Assembly: GCA_026874595.1 (NCBI GenBank) | Contig: CM049317.1 | Span: 78,261,415 to 78,325,414, forward strand | Direction of reading: 5' to 3' | Origin: Sipunculus nudus | Lineage: Eukaryota > Annelida > Sipuncula > Golfingiida > Sipunculidae | Length of the DNA: 64,000 nt | Part shown: piece by piece, positions 11,801-27,735 of the stretch | Numbering within the stretch: the stretch's first letter is position 1 | Layout: every line of letters starts with the position of its first letter | Notes under the pieces: model-generated | The model's database searches: none | What the model was told of the DNA's origin: nothing | The model's input: the letters and a program-made list of their open reading frames with translations, nothing else | Translations under genes and position numbers: made by a program

Positions 11801-14800
11801 CATCATCACTCACTCATCACACATTGTAAAACATACGCCGTCACACACACGCGAGCAATCGTTCACATACCATCACACGCATCATCACTCACTCATCACA
11901 CATTGTCAAACATACACCGTCACACACACGAGAGCAATCGTTCACATACTATCACACGCATCATCACTCATTCATCACACATTGTCAAACAACCACCGTC
12001 ACACACAAGCGAGCAATCGTTCACATAATGTCACACGCATCATCACTCACTCATCACACATTGTCAAACATACACCGTCACACACACGCGAGCAATCGCA
12101 CATGCTATCACATGCATCATCACTCACTCATCACACATTGTTAAACATACACCGTCACACACACGCGTGCAATCGTTCACATACCATCACACGCATCATC
12201 ACTCACTCATCACACATTGTCAAACATACACCGTCACACACAAGAGAGCAATCGTTCACATACTATCACACGCATCATCACTCATTCATCACACATTGTC
12301 AAACATACACCGTCACAAACACGCGAGCAATCGCTCACATACTGTCACACGCATCATCACTCACTCATCACACATTGTCAAACATACACCGTCACACACA
12401 CGCGAGCAATCGTTCACATACTGTCACACGCATCATCACTCACTCATCACACATTGTAAAACATACACCGTCACACACACTCGAGCAATCGTTCACATAC
12501 TATCACACACATCATCACTCACTCATCACACATTGTGAAACATACACCGTCACTCACACGCGAGCAATCGTTCACATACTATCACACTCATCATCACTCA
12601 CTCATCACACATTGTCAAACATACACCGTCACACACACGCGAGCAATCGTTCACATACTATCACACGCATCATCACTCACTCATCACACATTGTCAAACA
12701 TACACCGTCACACACACGCGAGCAATCGTTCACATACTATCACACGCATCATCACTCACTCATCACACATTGTCAAACATACACCGTCACACACACGCGA
12801 GCAATCGTTCACATACTATCACACGTATCATCACTCACTCATCACACATTGTCAAACATACACCGTCACACACACGCGAGCAATCGTTCACATATTATCG
12901 CACTCATCATCACTCACTCATCACACATTGTCCAACATACACCGTCACACACACGCGAGCAATCGCATACTATCACACGCATCATCACTCACTCATCACA
13001 CATTGTCAAACATACACCGTCACACACACGCGAGCAATCGTTCACATACGATCACACGCATCATCACTCACTCATCACACATTGTCAAACGTACACCGTC
13101 ACACACACGCGAGCAATCGAACACATACTATCACCCGCATCATCACTCACTCATCACACATTGTCAAACATACACCGTCACACACACGCGAGCAATCGTT
13201 CACATACTGTCACACGCATCATCACTCACTCATCACACATTGTCAAACATACACCGTCACACACACTCGAGCAATCGTTCACATACTATCACACGCATCA
13301 TCACTCACTCATCACACATTGTGAAACATACACCGTCACTCACACGCGAGTAATCGTTCACATACTATCACACGCATCATCACTCACTCATCGCACATTG
13401 TGAAACATACACCGTCACTCACACGCGAGCAATCGTTCACATACTATCACACTCATCATCATTAACTCATCACACATTGTCAAACATACACCGTCACACA
13501 CACGCGAGCAATCGTTCACATACTATCACACGCATCATCACTCACTCATCACACATTGTCAAACATACACCGTCACACACACGCGAGCAATCGTTCACAT
13601 ACTATCACACTCATCATCACTCACTAATCACACATTGTCAAACATACACCGTCACACACACGCGAGCAATCGTTCACATACTATCACACGCATCATCACT
13701 CACTCATCACACATTGTCAAACATACACCGTCACACACACGCGAGCAATCGTTCACATACTATCACACTCATCATCACTCACTAATCACACATTGTCAAA
13801 CATACACCGTCACACACACGCGAGCAATCGTTCACATGCTATCACACGCATCATCACTCACTCATCACACATTGTAAAACATACACCGCCACACACACGC
13901 GAGCAATCGTTCACATACTATCAGACTCATCATCACTCACTCATCACACATTGTCAAACATACACCGTCACACACACGCGAGCAATCGTTCACATACGAT
14001 CACATGCATCATCACTCACTCATCACACATTGTCAAACATACACAGTCAAACACACGCGAGCAATCGTTCACATACGATCACACGCATCATCACTCACTC
14101 ATCACACATTGTCAAACGTACACCGTCACACACACGCAAGCAATCGAACACATACTATCACACGCATCATCACTCACTCATCACACATTGTAAAACATAC
14201 ACCGTCACACACACGCGAGCAATCGTTCACATACTATCACACGCATAATCACTCACTCATCACACATTGTCAAACATATACCGTCACACTCACGAGAGCA
14301 ATCGTTCACATACCATCACACGCATCATCACTCACTCATCACACATTGTAAAACATACACCGTCACACACACTCGAGCAAGCGTTCACATACTTTCACAC
14401 GCATAATCACTCACTCATCACACATTATCAAACATACACCGTCACACACACGCGAGCAATCGTTCACATACTATCACACGCATCATCACTCACTCATCAC
14501 ACATTGTCAAACATACACCGTCACACACACGCGAGCAATCGTTCACATACTATCACACGCATCATCACTCACTCATCACACATTGTCAAACATACACCGT
14601 CACACACACGCGTGCAATCGTTCACATACTATCACACTCATCATCACTCACTCATCACACATTGTCAAACATACACCGTCACACACACGCGAGCAATCGT
14701 TCAAATACTATCACACGCATCATCACTCACTCATCACACATTGTCAAACATACACCGTCACACACACGCGAGCAATCGCATACTATCACACGCATCATCA

Positions 14801-17800
14801 CTCACTCATCACACATTGTCAAACATACACCGTAACACACACGCGAGCAATCGTTCACATACGATCAAACGCATCATAACTCACTCATCACACATTTTCA
14901 AACGTACACCGTCACACACACGCGAGCAATCGAACACATGCTATCACACGTATCATCACTCACTCATCACACATTGTAAAGCATACACCGTCACACACAC
15001 GCGAGCAATCGTTCACATACCATCACACGCATCATCACTCACTCATCACACATTGTCAAACATACACCGTCACACACACGAGAGCAATCGTTCAAATACT
15101 ATCACACGCATCATCACTCATTCATCACACATTGTCAAACATACACCGTCACACACCCGCGAGCAATCGTTCACATACGATCACACGCATCATTACTCAC
15201 TCATCACACATTGTCAAACATACACCGTCACACACACGCGAGCAATCGTTCACATACTGTCACACGCATCATCACTCACTCATCACACATAGTTAAACAT
15301 ACACCGTCACACACACTCGAGCAATCGTTCACATACTATCACACGCATCATCACTCACTCATCACACATTGTGAAACATACACCGTCACTCACACGCGAG
15401 CAATCGTTCACATTCTATCACACTCATCATCACTCACTCATCACACATTGTCAAACATACACCGTCACACACACGCGAGCAATCGTTCACATACTATCAC
15501 ACGCATCATCAGTCACTCATCACACATTGTCAAACGTACACCGTCACACACACGAGCAATCGTTCACATACTATCACACGTATCATCACTCACTCATCAC
15601 ACATTGTCAAACATACACCGTCACACACGCGAGCAATCGTTCACATACCATCACACGCATCATCACTCACTCATCACACATTGTCAAACATACACCGTCA
15701 CACACACGCGAGCAATCGCATACTATCACACGCATCATCACTCACTCATCACACATTGTCAAACATACACCGTCACACACACGCGAGCAATCGTTCACAT
15801 ACGATCACACGCATCATCACTCACTCATCACACATTGTCAAACGTACACCGTCACACACACGCGAGCAATCGAACACATACTATCACCCGCATCATCACT
15901 CACTCATCACACATTGTAAAACATACGCCGTCACACACACGCAAGCAATCGTTCACATACCATCACACGCATCATCACTCACTCATCACACATTGTCAAA
16001 CATACACCGTCACACACACGAGAGCAATCGTTCACATACTGTCACACGCATCATCACTCACTCATCACACATTGTAAAACATACACCGTCACACACACTC
16101 GAGCAATCGTTCACATACTATCACACACATCATCACTCACTCATCACACATTGTGAAACATACACCGTCACTCACACGCGAGCAATCGTTCACATACTAT
16201 CACACTCATCATCACTCACTCATCACACATTGTCAAACATACACCGTCACACACACGCGAGCAATCGTTCACATACTATCACACGCATCATCACTCACTC
16301 ATCACACATTGTCAAACATACACCGTCACACACACGCGAGCAATCGTTCACATACTATCACACGCATCATCACTCACTCATCACACATTGTCAAACATAC
16401 ACCGTCACACACACGCGAGCAATCGTTCACATACTATCACACGTATCATCACTCACTCATCACACATTGTCAAACATACACCGTCACACACACGCGAGCA
16501 ATCGTTCACATATTATCGCACTCATCATCACTCACTCATCACACATTGTCCAACATACACCGTCACACACACGCGAGCAATCGCATACTATCACACGCAT
16601 CATCACTCACTCATCACACATTGTCAAACATACACCGTCACACACACGCGAGCAATCGTTCACATACGATCACACGCATCATCACTCACTCATCACACAT
16701 TGTCAAACGTACACCGTCACACACACGCGAGCAATCGAACACATACTATCACCCGCATCATCACTCACTCATCACACATTGTAAAACATACACCGTCACA
16801 CACACGCGAGCAATCGTTCACATACCATCACACGAATCATCACTCACTCATCACACATTGTCAAACATACACCGTCACACACACGAGAGCAATCGTTCAC
16901 ATACTATCACACGCATCATCACTCACTCATCACACATTGTCAAACATACACCGTCACACACACGCGAGCAATCGTTCACATACTGTCACACGCATCATCA
17001 CTCACTCATCACACATTGTCAAACATACACCGTCACACACACTCGAGCAATCGTTCACATACTATCACACGCATCATCACTCACTCATCACACATTGTGA
17101 AACATACACCGTCACTCACACGCGAGTAATCGTTCACATACTATCACACGCATCATCACTCACTCATCGCACATTGTGAAACATACACCGTCACTCACAC
17201 GCGAGCAATCGTTCACATACTATCACACTCATCATCATTAACTCATCACACATTGTCAAACATACACCGTCACACACACGCGAGCAATCGTTCACATACT
17301 ATCACACGCATCATCACTCACTCATCACACATTGTCAAACATACACCGTCACACACACGCGAGCAATCGTTCACATACTATCACACTCATCATCACTCAC
17401 TAATCACACATTGTCAAACATACACCGTCACACACACGCGAGCAATCGTTCACATACTATCACACGCATCATCACTCACTCATCACACATTGTCAAACAT
17501 ACACCGTCACTCACACGCGAGCAATCGTTCACATACTATCACACTCATCATCACTCACTAATCACACATTGTCAAACATACACCGTCACACACACGCGAG
17601 CAATCGTTCACATGCTATCACACGCATCATCACTCACTCATCACACATTGTAAAACATACACCGCCACACACACGCGAGCAATCGTTCACATACTATCAG
17701 ACTCATCATCACTCACTCATCACACATTGTCAAACATACACCGTCACACACACGCGAGCAATCGTTCACATACGATCACATGCATCATCACTCACTCATC

Positions 17801-20800
17801 ACACATTGTCAAACATACACAGTCAAACACACGCGAGCAATCGTTCACATACGATCACACGCATCATCACTCACTCATCACACATTGTCAAACGTACACC
17901 GTCACACACACGCAAGCAATCGAACACATACTATCACACGCATCATCACTCACTCATCACACATTGTAAAACATACACCGTCACACACACGCGAGCAATC
18001 GTTCACATACTATCACACGCATAATCACTCACTCATCACACATTGTCAAACATATACCGTCACACTCACGAGAGCAATCGTTCACATACCATCACACGCA
18101 TCATCACTCACTCATCACACATTGTAAAACATACACCGTCACACACACTCGAGCAAGCGTTCACATACTTTCACACGCATAATCACTCACTCATCACACA
18201 TTATCAAACATACACCGTCACACACACGCGAGCAATCGTTCACATACTATCACACGCATCATCACTCACTCATCACACATTGTCAAACATACACCGTCAC
18301 ACACACGCGAGCAATCGTTCACATACTATCACACGCATCATCACTCACTCATCACACATTGTCAAACATACACCGTCACACACACGCGTGCAATCGTTCA
18401 CATACTATCACACTCATCATCACTCACTCATCACACATTGTCAAACATACACCGTCACACACACGCGAGCAATCGTTCAAATACTATCACACGCATCATC
18501 ACTCACTCATCACACATTGTCAAACATACACCGTCACACACACGCGAGCAATCGCATACTATCACACGCATCATCACTCACTCATCACACATTGTCAAAC
18601 ATACACCGTAACACACACGCGAGCAATCGTTCACATACGATCAAACGCATCATAACTCACTCATCACACATTTTCAAACGTACACCGTCACACACACGCG
18701 AGCAATCGAACACATGCTATCACACGTATCATCACTCACTCATCACACATTGTAAAGCATACACCGTCACACACACGCGAGCAATCGTTCACATACCATC
18801 ACACGCATCATCACTCACTCATCACACATTGTCAAACATACACCGTCACACACACGAGAGCAATCGTTCAAATACTATCACACGCATCATCACTCATTCA
18901 TCACACATTGTCAAACATACACCGTCACACACCCGCGAGCAATCGTTCACATACGATCACACGCATCATTACTCACTCATCACACATTGTCAAACATACA
19001 CCGTCACACACACGCGAGCAATCGTTCACATACTGTCACACGCATCATCACTCACTCATCACACATAGTTAAACATACACCGTCACACACACTCGAGCAA
19101 TCGTTCACATACTATCACACGCATCATCACTCACTCATCACACATTGTGAAACATACACCGTCACTCACACGCGAGCAATCGTTCACATTCTATCACACT
19201 CATCATCACTCACTCATCACACATTGTCAAACATACACCGTCACACACACGCGAGCAATCGTTCACATACTATCACACGCATCATCAGTCACTCATCACA
19301 CATTGTCAAACGTACACCGTCACACACACGAGCAATCGTTCACATACTATCACACGTATCATCACTCACTCATCACACATTGTCAAACATACACCGTCAC
19401 ACACGCGAGCAATCGTTCACATACCATCACACGCATCATCACTCACTCATCACACATTGTCAAACATACACCGTCACACACACGCGAGCAATCGCATACT
19501 ATCACACGCATCATCACTCACTCATCACACATTGTCAAACATACACCGTCACACACACGCGAGCAATCGTTCACATACGATCACACGCATCATCACTCAC
19601 TCATCACACATTGTCAAACGTACACCGTCACACACACGCGAGCAATCGAACACATACTATCACCCGCATCATCACTCACTCATCACACATTGTAAAACAT
19701 ACGCCGTCACACACACGCAAGCAATCGTTCACATACCATCACACGCATCATCACTCACTCATCACACATTGTCAAACATACACCGTCACACACACGAGAG
19801 CAATCGTTCACATACTGTCACACGCATCATCACTCACTCATCACACATTGTAAAACATACACCGTCACACACACTCGAGCAATCGTTCACATACTATCAC
19901 ACACATCATCACTCACTCATCACACATTGTGAAACATACACCGTCACTCACACGCGAGCAATCGTTCACATACTATCACACTCATCATCACTCACTCATC
20001 ACACATTGTCAAACATACACCGTCACACACACGCGAGCAATCGTTCACATACTATCACACGCATCATCACTCACTCATCACACATTGTCAAACATACACC
20101 GTCACACACACGCGAGCAATCGTTCACATACTATCACACGCATCATCACTCACTCATCACACATTGTCAAACATACACCGTCACACACACGCGAGCAATC
20201 GTTCACATACTATCACACGTATCATCACTCACTCATCACACATTGTCAAACATACACCGTCACACACACGCGAGCAATCGTTCACATATTATCGCACTCA
20301 TCATCACTCACTCATCACACATTGTCCAACATACACCGTCACACACACGCGAGCAATCGCATACTATCACACGCATCATCACTCACTCATCACACATTGT
20401 CAAACATACACCGTCACACACACGCGAGCAATCGTTCACATACGATCACACGCATCATCACTCACTCATCACACATTGTCAAACGTACACCGTCACACAC
20501 ACGCGAGCAATCGAACACATACTATCACCCGCATCATCACTCACTCATCACACATTGTAAAACATACACCGTCACACACACGCGAGCAATCGTTCACATA
20601 CCATCACACGAATCATCACTCACTCATCACACATTGTCAAACATACACCGTCACACACACGAGAGCAATCGTTCACATACTATCACACGCATCATCACTC
20701 ACTCATCACACATTGTCAAACATACACCGTCACACACACGCGAGCAATCGTTCACATACTGTCACACGCATCATCACTCACTCATCACACATTGTCAAAC

Positions 20801-23800
20801 ATACACCGTCACACACACTCGAGCAATCGTTCACATACTATCACACGCATCATCACTCACTCATCACACATTGTGAAACATACACCGTCACTCACACGCG
20901 AGTAATCGTTCACATACTATCACACGCATCATCACTCACTCATCGCACATTGTGAAACATACACCGTCACTCACACGCGAGCAATCGTTCACATACTATC
21001 ACACTCATCATCATTAACTCATCACACATTGTCAAACATACACCGTCACACACACGCGAGCAATCGTTCACATACTATCACACGCATCATCACTCACTCA
21101 TCACACATTGTCAAACATACACCGTCACACACACGCGAGCAATCGTTCACATACTATCACACTCATCATCACTCACTAATCACACATTGTCAAACATACA
21201 CCGTCACACACACGCGAGCAATCGTTCACATACTATCACACGCATCATCACTCACTCATCACACATTGTCAAACATACACCGTCACTCACACGCGAGCAA
21301 TCGTTCACATACTATCACACTCATCATCACTCACTAATCACACATTGTCAAACATACACCGTCACACACACGCGAGCAATCGTTCACATGCTATCACACG
21401 CATCATCACTCACTCATCACACATTGTAAAACATACACCGCCACACACACGCGAGCAATCGTTCACATACTATCAGACTCATCATCACTCACTCATCACA
21501 CATTGTCAAACATACACCGTCACACACACGCGAGCAATCGTTCACATACGATCACATGCATCATCACTCACTCATCACACATTGTCAAACATACACAGTC
21601 AAACACACGCGAGCAATCGTTCACATACGATCACACGCATCATCACTCACTCATCACACATTGTCAAACGTACACCGTCACACACACGCAAGCAATCGAA
21701 CACATACTATCACACGCATCATCACTCACTCATCACACATTGTAAAACATACACCGTCACACACACGCGAGCAATCGTTCACATACTATCACACGCATAA
21801 TCACTCACTCATCACACATTGTCAAACATATACCGTCACACTCACGAGAGCAATCGTTCACATACCATCACACGCATCATCACTCACTCATCACACATTG
21901 TAAAACATACACCGTCACACACACTCGAGCAAGCGTTCACATACTTTCACACGCATAATCACTCACTCATCACACATTATCAAACAAACACCGTCACACA
22001 CACGCGAGCAATCGTTCACATACTATCACACGCATCATCACTCACTCATCACACATTGTCAAACATACACCGTCACACACACGCGAGCAATCGTTCACAT
22101 ACTATCACACGCATCATCACTCACTCATCACACATTGTCAAACATACACCGTCACACACACGCGTGCAATCGTTCACATACTATCACACTCATCATCACT
22201 CACTCATCACACATTGTCAAACATACACCGTCACACACACGCGAGCAATCGTTCAAATACTATCACACGCATCATCACTCACTCATCACACATTGTCAAA
22301 CATACACCGTCACACACACGCGAGCAATCGCATACTATCACACGCATCATCACTCACTCATCACACATTGTCAAACATACACCGTAACACACACGCGAGC
22401 AATCGTTCACATACGATCAAACGCATCATAACTCACTCATCACACATTTTCAAACGTACACCGTCACACACACGCGAGCAATCGAACACATGCTATCACA
22501 CGTATCATCACTCACTCATCACACATTGTAAAGCATACACCGTCACACACACGCGAGCAATCGTTCACATACCATCACACGCATCATCACTCACTCATCA
22601 CACATTGTCAAACATACACCGTCACACACACGAGAGCAATCGTTCAAATACTATCACACGCATCATCACTCATTCATCACACATTGTCAAACATACACCG
22701 TCACACACCCGCGAGCAATCGTTCACATACGATCACACGCATCATTACTCACTCATCACACATTGTCAAACATACACCGTCACACACACGCGAGCAATCG
22801 TTCACATACTGTCACACGCATCATCACTCACTCATCACACATAGTTAAACATACACCGTCACACACACTCGAGCAATCGTTCACATACTATCACACGCAT
22901 CATCACTCACTCATCACACATTGTGAAACATACACCGTCACTCACACGCGAGCAATCGTTCACATTCTATCACACTCATCATCACTCACTCATCACACAT
23001 TGTCAAACATACACCGTCACACACACGCGAGCAATCGTTCACATACTATCACACGCATCATCAGTCACTCATCACACATTGTCAAACGTACACCGTCACA
23101 CACACGAGCAATCGTTCACATACTATCACACGTATCATCACTCACTCATCACACATTGTCAAACATACACCGTCACACACGCGAGCAATCGTTCACATAC
23201 CATCACACGCATCATCACTCACTCATCACACATTGTCAAACATACACCGTCACACACACGCGAGCAATCGCATACTATCACACGCATCATCACTCACTCA
23301 TCACACATTGTCAAACATACACCGTCACACACACGCGAGCAATCGTTCACATACGATCACACGCATCATCACTCACTCATCACACATTGTCAAACGTACA
23401 CCGTCACACACACGCGAGCAATCGAACACATACTATCACCCGCATCATCACTCACTCATCACACATTGTAAAACATACGCCGTCACACACACGCAAGCAA
23501 TCGTTCACATACCATCACACGCATCATCACTCACTCATCACACATTGTCAAACATACACCGTCACACACACGAGAGCAATCGTTCACATACTATCACACG
23601 CATCATCACTCATTCATCACACATTGTCAAACAACCACCGTCACACACACGCGAGCAATCGTTCACATACTGTCACACGCATCATCACTCACTCATCACA
23701 CATTGTCAAACATACACCGTCACACACACGCGAGCAATCGCACATGCTATCACATGCATCATCACTTACTCATCACACATTGTTAAACATACACCGTCAC

Positions 23801-26800
23801 ACACACGCGTGCAATTGTTCACATACCATCAAACGCATCATCACTCACTCATCACACATTGTCAAACATACACCGTCACACACACGAGAGCAATCGTTCA
23901 CATACCAGCACACGCATCATCACTCACTCATCACACATTGTCAAACATACACCGTCACACACACGAGAGCAATCGTTCAAATACTATCACACGCATCATC
24001 ACTCATTCATCACACATTGTCAAACATACACCGTCACACACAAGCGAGCAATCGTTCACATACGATCACACGCATCATTACTCACTCATCACACATTGTC
24101 AAACATACACCGTCACACACACGCGAGCAATCGTTCACATACTGTCACACGCATCATCACTCACTCATCACACATAGTAAAACATACACCGTCACACACA
24201 CTCGAGCAATCGTTCACATACTATCACACGGATCATCACTCACTCATCACACATTCTGAAACATACACCGTCACTCACACGCGAGCAATCGTTCACATAC
24301 TATCACACCCATCATCACTCACTCATCACACATTGTCAAACATACACCGTCACACACACGCGAGCAATCGTTCACATACTATCACACGCATCATCAGTCA
24401 CTCATCACACATTGTCAAACGTACACCGTCACACACACGCGAGCAATCGAACACATACTATCACCCGCATCATCACTCACTCATCACACATTGTAAAACA
24501 TACGCCGTCACACACACGCGAGCAATCGTTCACATACCATCACACGCATCATCACTCGCTCATCACACATTGTCAAACATACACCGTCACACACACGAGA
24601 GCAATCGTTCACATACTATCACACGCATCATCACTCATTCATCACACATTGTCAAACATACACCGTCACTCACACGCGAGCAATCGTTCACATACTGTCA
24701 CACGCATCATCACTCACTCATCACACATTGTCAAACATACACCGTCACACACACGCGAGCAATCGTTCACATACTGTCACACGCATCATCACTCACTCAT
24801 CACACATTGTAAAACATACACCGTCACACACACTCGAGCAAACGTTCACATACTATCACACGCATCATCACTCACTCATCACACATTGTGAAACATACAC
24901 CGTCACTCACACGCGAGCAATCGTTCACATACTATCACACTCATCATCACTCACTCATCACACATTGTCAAACATACACCGTCACACACACTCGAGCAAA
25001 CGTTCACATACTATCACACGCATCATCACTCACTCATCACACATTGTGAAACATACACCGTCACTCACACGCGAGCAATCGTTCACATACTATCACACTC
25101 ATCATCACTCACTCATCACACATTGTCAAACATACACCGTCACACACACTCGAGCAATCGTTCACATACTGTCACACGCATCATCACTCACTCATCACAC
25201 ATTGTCAAACATACACAGTCACACACACGCGAGCAATCGTTCACATACTATCACACGCATCATCACTCACTCATCACACATTGTCAAACATACACCGTCA
25301 CACACACGCGAGCAATCGTTCACATATTATCACACTCATCATCACTCACTCATCGCACATTGTCAAACATACACCGTCACACACACGCGAGCAATCGTTC
25401 ACATACGATCAAACGCATCATCACTCACTCATCACACATTGTCCAACATACACAGTCACACACACGCGAGCAATCGTTCACATACGATCACACGCATCAT
25501 CACTCACTCATCACACATTGTCAAACGTACACCGTCACACACACGCGAGCAATCGAACACATACTATCACCCGCATCATCACTCACTCATCACACATTGT
25601 CAAACATACACCGTCACACACACTCGAGCAATCGTTCACATACCATCACACGCATCATCACTCACTCATCACACATTGTCAAACATACACCGTCACACAC
25701 ACGAGAGCAATCGTTCACATACTATCACACGCATCATCACTCAGTCATCACACATTGTCAAACATACACCGTCACACACACGAGAGCAATCGTTCACATA
25801 CTGTCACACGCATCATCACTCACTCATCACACATTGTCAAACATACACCGTCACACACACGCGAGCAATCGTTCACATACTGTCACACGCATCATCACTC
25901 ACTCATCACACATTGTAAAACATACACCGTCACTCACACGCGAGCAATCGTTCACATACTATCACACTCATCATCACTAACTCATCACACATTGTCAAAC
26001 ATACACCGTCACACACACGCGAGCAATCGTTCACATACTATCACACGCATCAACACTCACGAATCACACATTGTCAAACATACACCGTCACTCACACGCG
26101 AGCAATCGTTCACATACTATCACACGCATCATCACTCACTCATCACACATTGTCAAACATACACCGTCACACACACGCGAGCAATCGTTCACATACTATC
26201 ACACGCATCATCACTCACTCATCACACATTGTCAAACATACACCGTCACACACACGCGAGCAATCGTTCACATACTATCACACGCATCATCACTCACTCA
26301 TCACACATTGTCAAACATACACCGTCACACACACGCGAGCAATCGTTCACATACTATCACACGCATCATCACTCACTCATCACACATTGTCAAACATACA
26401 CCGTCACACACGCGAGCAATCGTTCACATACTATTACACTCATCATCACTCACTCATCACACATTGTCAAGCATACACCGTCACACACACGCGAGCAATC
26501 GTTCACATACGGTCACACGCATCATCACTCACTCATCACACATTGTCAAACATACACCGTCACACACACGCGAGCAATCGTTCACATACTGTCACACGCA
26601 TCACCACTCACTCATCACACATTGTAAAACATACACCGTCACACACACTCGAGCAATCGTTCACATACTATCACACGCATCATCACTCACTCATCACACA
26701 TTGTGAAACATACACCGTCACTCACACGCGAGCAATCGTTCACATACTATCACACTCATCATCACTCACTCATCACACATTGTCAAACATACACCGTCAC

Positions 26801-26870
26801 ACACACGCGAGCAATCGTTCACATACCATCACACGCATCATCACACGCCCATCACACATTATCAACCACA
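8826..26870. repeat. 79-bp tandem array, about 228 copies, inside intron 1
   Basis: One continuous head-to-tail array of about 18 kb. The 79-bp unit runs TCACACATTGTCAAACATAC, ACCGTCACACACACGCGAGC, AATCGTTCACATACTATCAC, then ACGCATCATCACTCACTCA. Monomers differ by point changes (CTATCAC/CTGTCAC/CGATCAC, GCGAGC/GAGAGC/TCGAGC) and by small deletions (loss of ttca in AATCGCATAC, loss of two bases in GTCACACACGCG). The unit has no TAA, TAG or TGA in any forward frame, and 79 is one more than a multiple of three, so each forward frame reads an endless 79-residue His/Thr/Ser-rich repeat. That explains open frames of up to 852 codons. The edges decay: the first copies (8826-9300) and the last (26840-26880) are irregular. 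Confidence 0.97.
13160..23594. repeat. 3,776-bp higher-order repeat within the 79-bp array
   Basis: Monomer variants recur in the same order with a shift of exactly 3,776 bp: 13477/17253/21029, 14267/18043/21819, 15211/18987/22763. The period is 48 monomers minus 16 bp, accounted for by three 4-bp and two 2-bp deletions. Periodicity runs from about 13,160 to 23,594, about 2.8 periods, with only isolated substitutions between copies (for example at 21985). Before 13,160 the match continues to about 12,340 with a shift of 3,618, two monomers less. A smaller duplication of shift 1,177 (15 monomers) links about 11,030-11,440 with 12,210-12,620. Confidence 0.93.
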
Positions 26871-27175
26871 CGGCAGAGACACACACCAACATTACATAAA
26901 TAACATCGCTACATCGCTCAAATTACACCCTTGCTTTAAAATTCACCATCACGTACATTTTAACATACACAGTATCACACAGCATCACGTCCAATGTCAA
27001 GCTCATGTACACACATATATTTATATATGATTTGTTATCATTACTATGGTATGCTTGAGTTTTGTAGAAACAGACATGTGACGACAACAATAAATTAAAA
27101 TAAAAAGACCATGAATATTCATGAACATAAATATGGGAAGTACATAATTTTATTTATTCTGAATATAAGTTTTAC

Positions 27176-27346
27176 CTGCTGTTGCGACACTTTATTATTA
27201 ACCGAGATATCACATTGGTAGCAGACACTTGTGGATGAGTGGCATAATATATTAAGATCCTCTTGTCCGGTACCACAGGACATCTTATTCCGACCGTTAC
27301 GCCAAGTCTTTATTTTTTCGGTGGGATTAGGCTCCGTTGATTTTGC
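27176..27346 (-). CDS. Candidate minus-strand exon, unknown
   Basis: Read on the minus strand this is 171 nt open in phase 0-0, with acceptor ttatttatgcag and donor CAG/GTAAAAC. The 57-residue product is polar at the start and cysteine-bearing at the end (MSCGTG, NILCHSS, VCYQCDIS). I recognise no family; the CYQCD spacing is vaguely like small cysteine-rich extracellular domains. It lies in intron 1 of gene 1 on the other strand, so it may be a fragment of a different gene or a chance open frame. Confidence 0.28.
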
Positions 27347-27507
27347 CTGCATAAATAAATTGATAATGAAGAAATAATTCCATTTGCAATGGAGAATAAC
27401 ACCTTTTTAGTTGTTGATTCAGTTGATTGTTTGTTTAAGACAGCTTCATGGTAAAATTTATGCATGCAATAACTTGCATGCAGTCTAATGACAAAGGTAA
27501 ACTGCAG

Positions 27508-27735
27508 TTTCTTTTACGGATTTCGCAAAAGTCACGAATCTGACCTATCACGAGGCAGAGATCCACTGTCGTAAAATGAACAAAACCCTGCCGAGTCCCC
27601 AGAATGAGGATGATGTTGAGGATGTAAAACGTTTTCTCAACCAAAGTGGAGTATCCAGCGTCTGGCTCGGGGTCCACAGAGTTATCAGTGAGACGTGGTC
27701 TTGGTCTGACGACGGATCCGCACGCGGGGTGCCAG
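27508..27735 (+). CDS. Gene 1 exon 2: first half of CTLD1
   Basis: Phase 1-1 exon of 228 nt with acceptor actgcag and consensus donor GTAAGT. It encodes residues 22-97. CTLD hallmarks in order: AEIHCRKMNKTLPS (alpha-helix and first conserved Cys), EDDVEDVKRFL (second helix), VWLGVH (WIGL-type core), TWSWSDDG (W-x-W-x-DG). Sequons NLT, NKT and NQS suggest an N-glycosylated ectodomain. The pyrimidine tract before the acceptor is weak, but the frame is interrupted by TAA seven bases upstream, so the exon cannot extend far. Confidence 0.85.

Noticed and set aside
9470-13403. Giant + strand open frames (852, 681 and similar codon counts)
   Set aside because: They exist in all three frames at once, follow the 79-bp unit exactly and have no start, splice or domain evidence. 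They are by-products of a stop-free satellite.
8826-26870. CRISPR-like array
   Set aside because: Units are contiguous 79-bp copies with no unique spacers, the flanks are animal gene exons, and no Cas-like gene is present.
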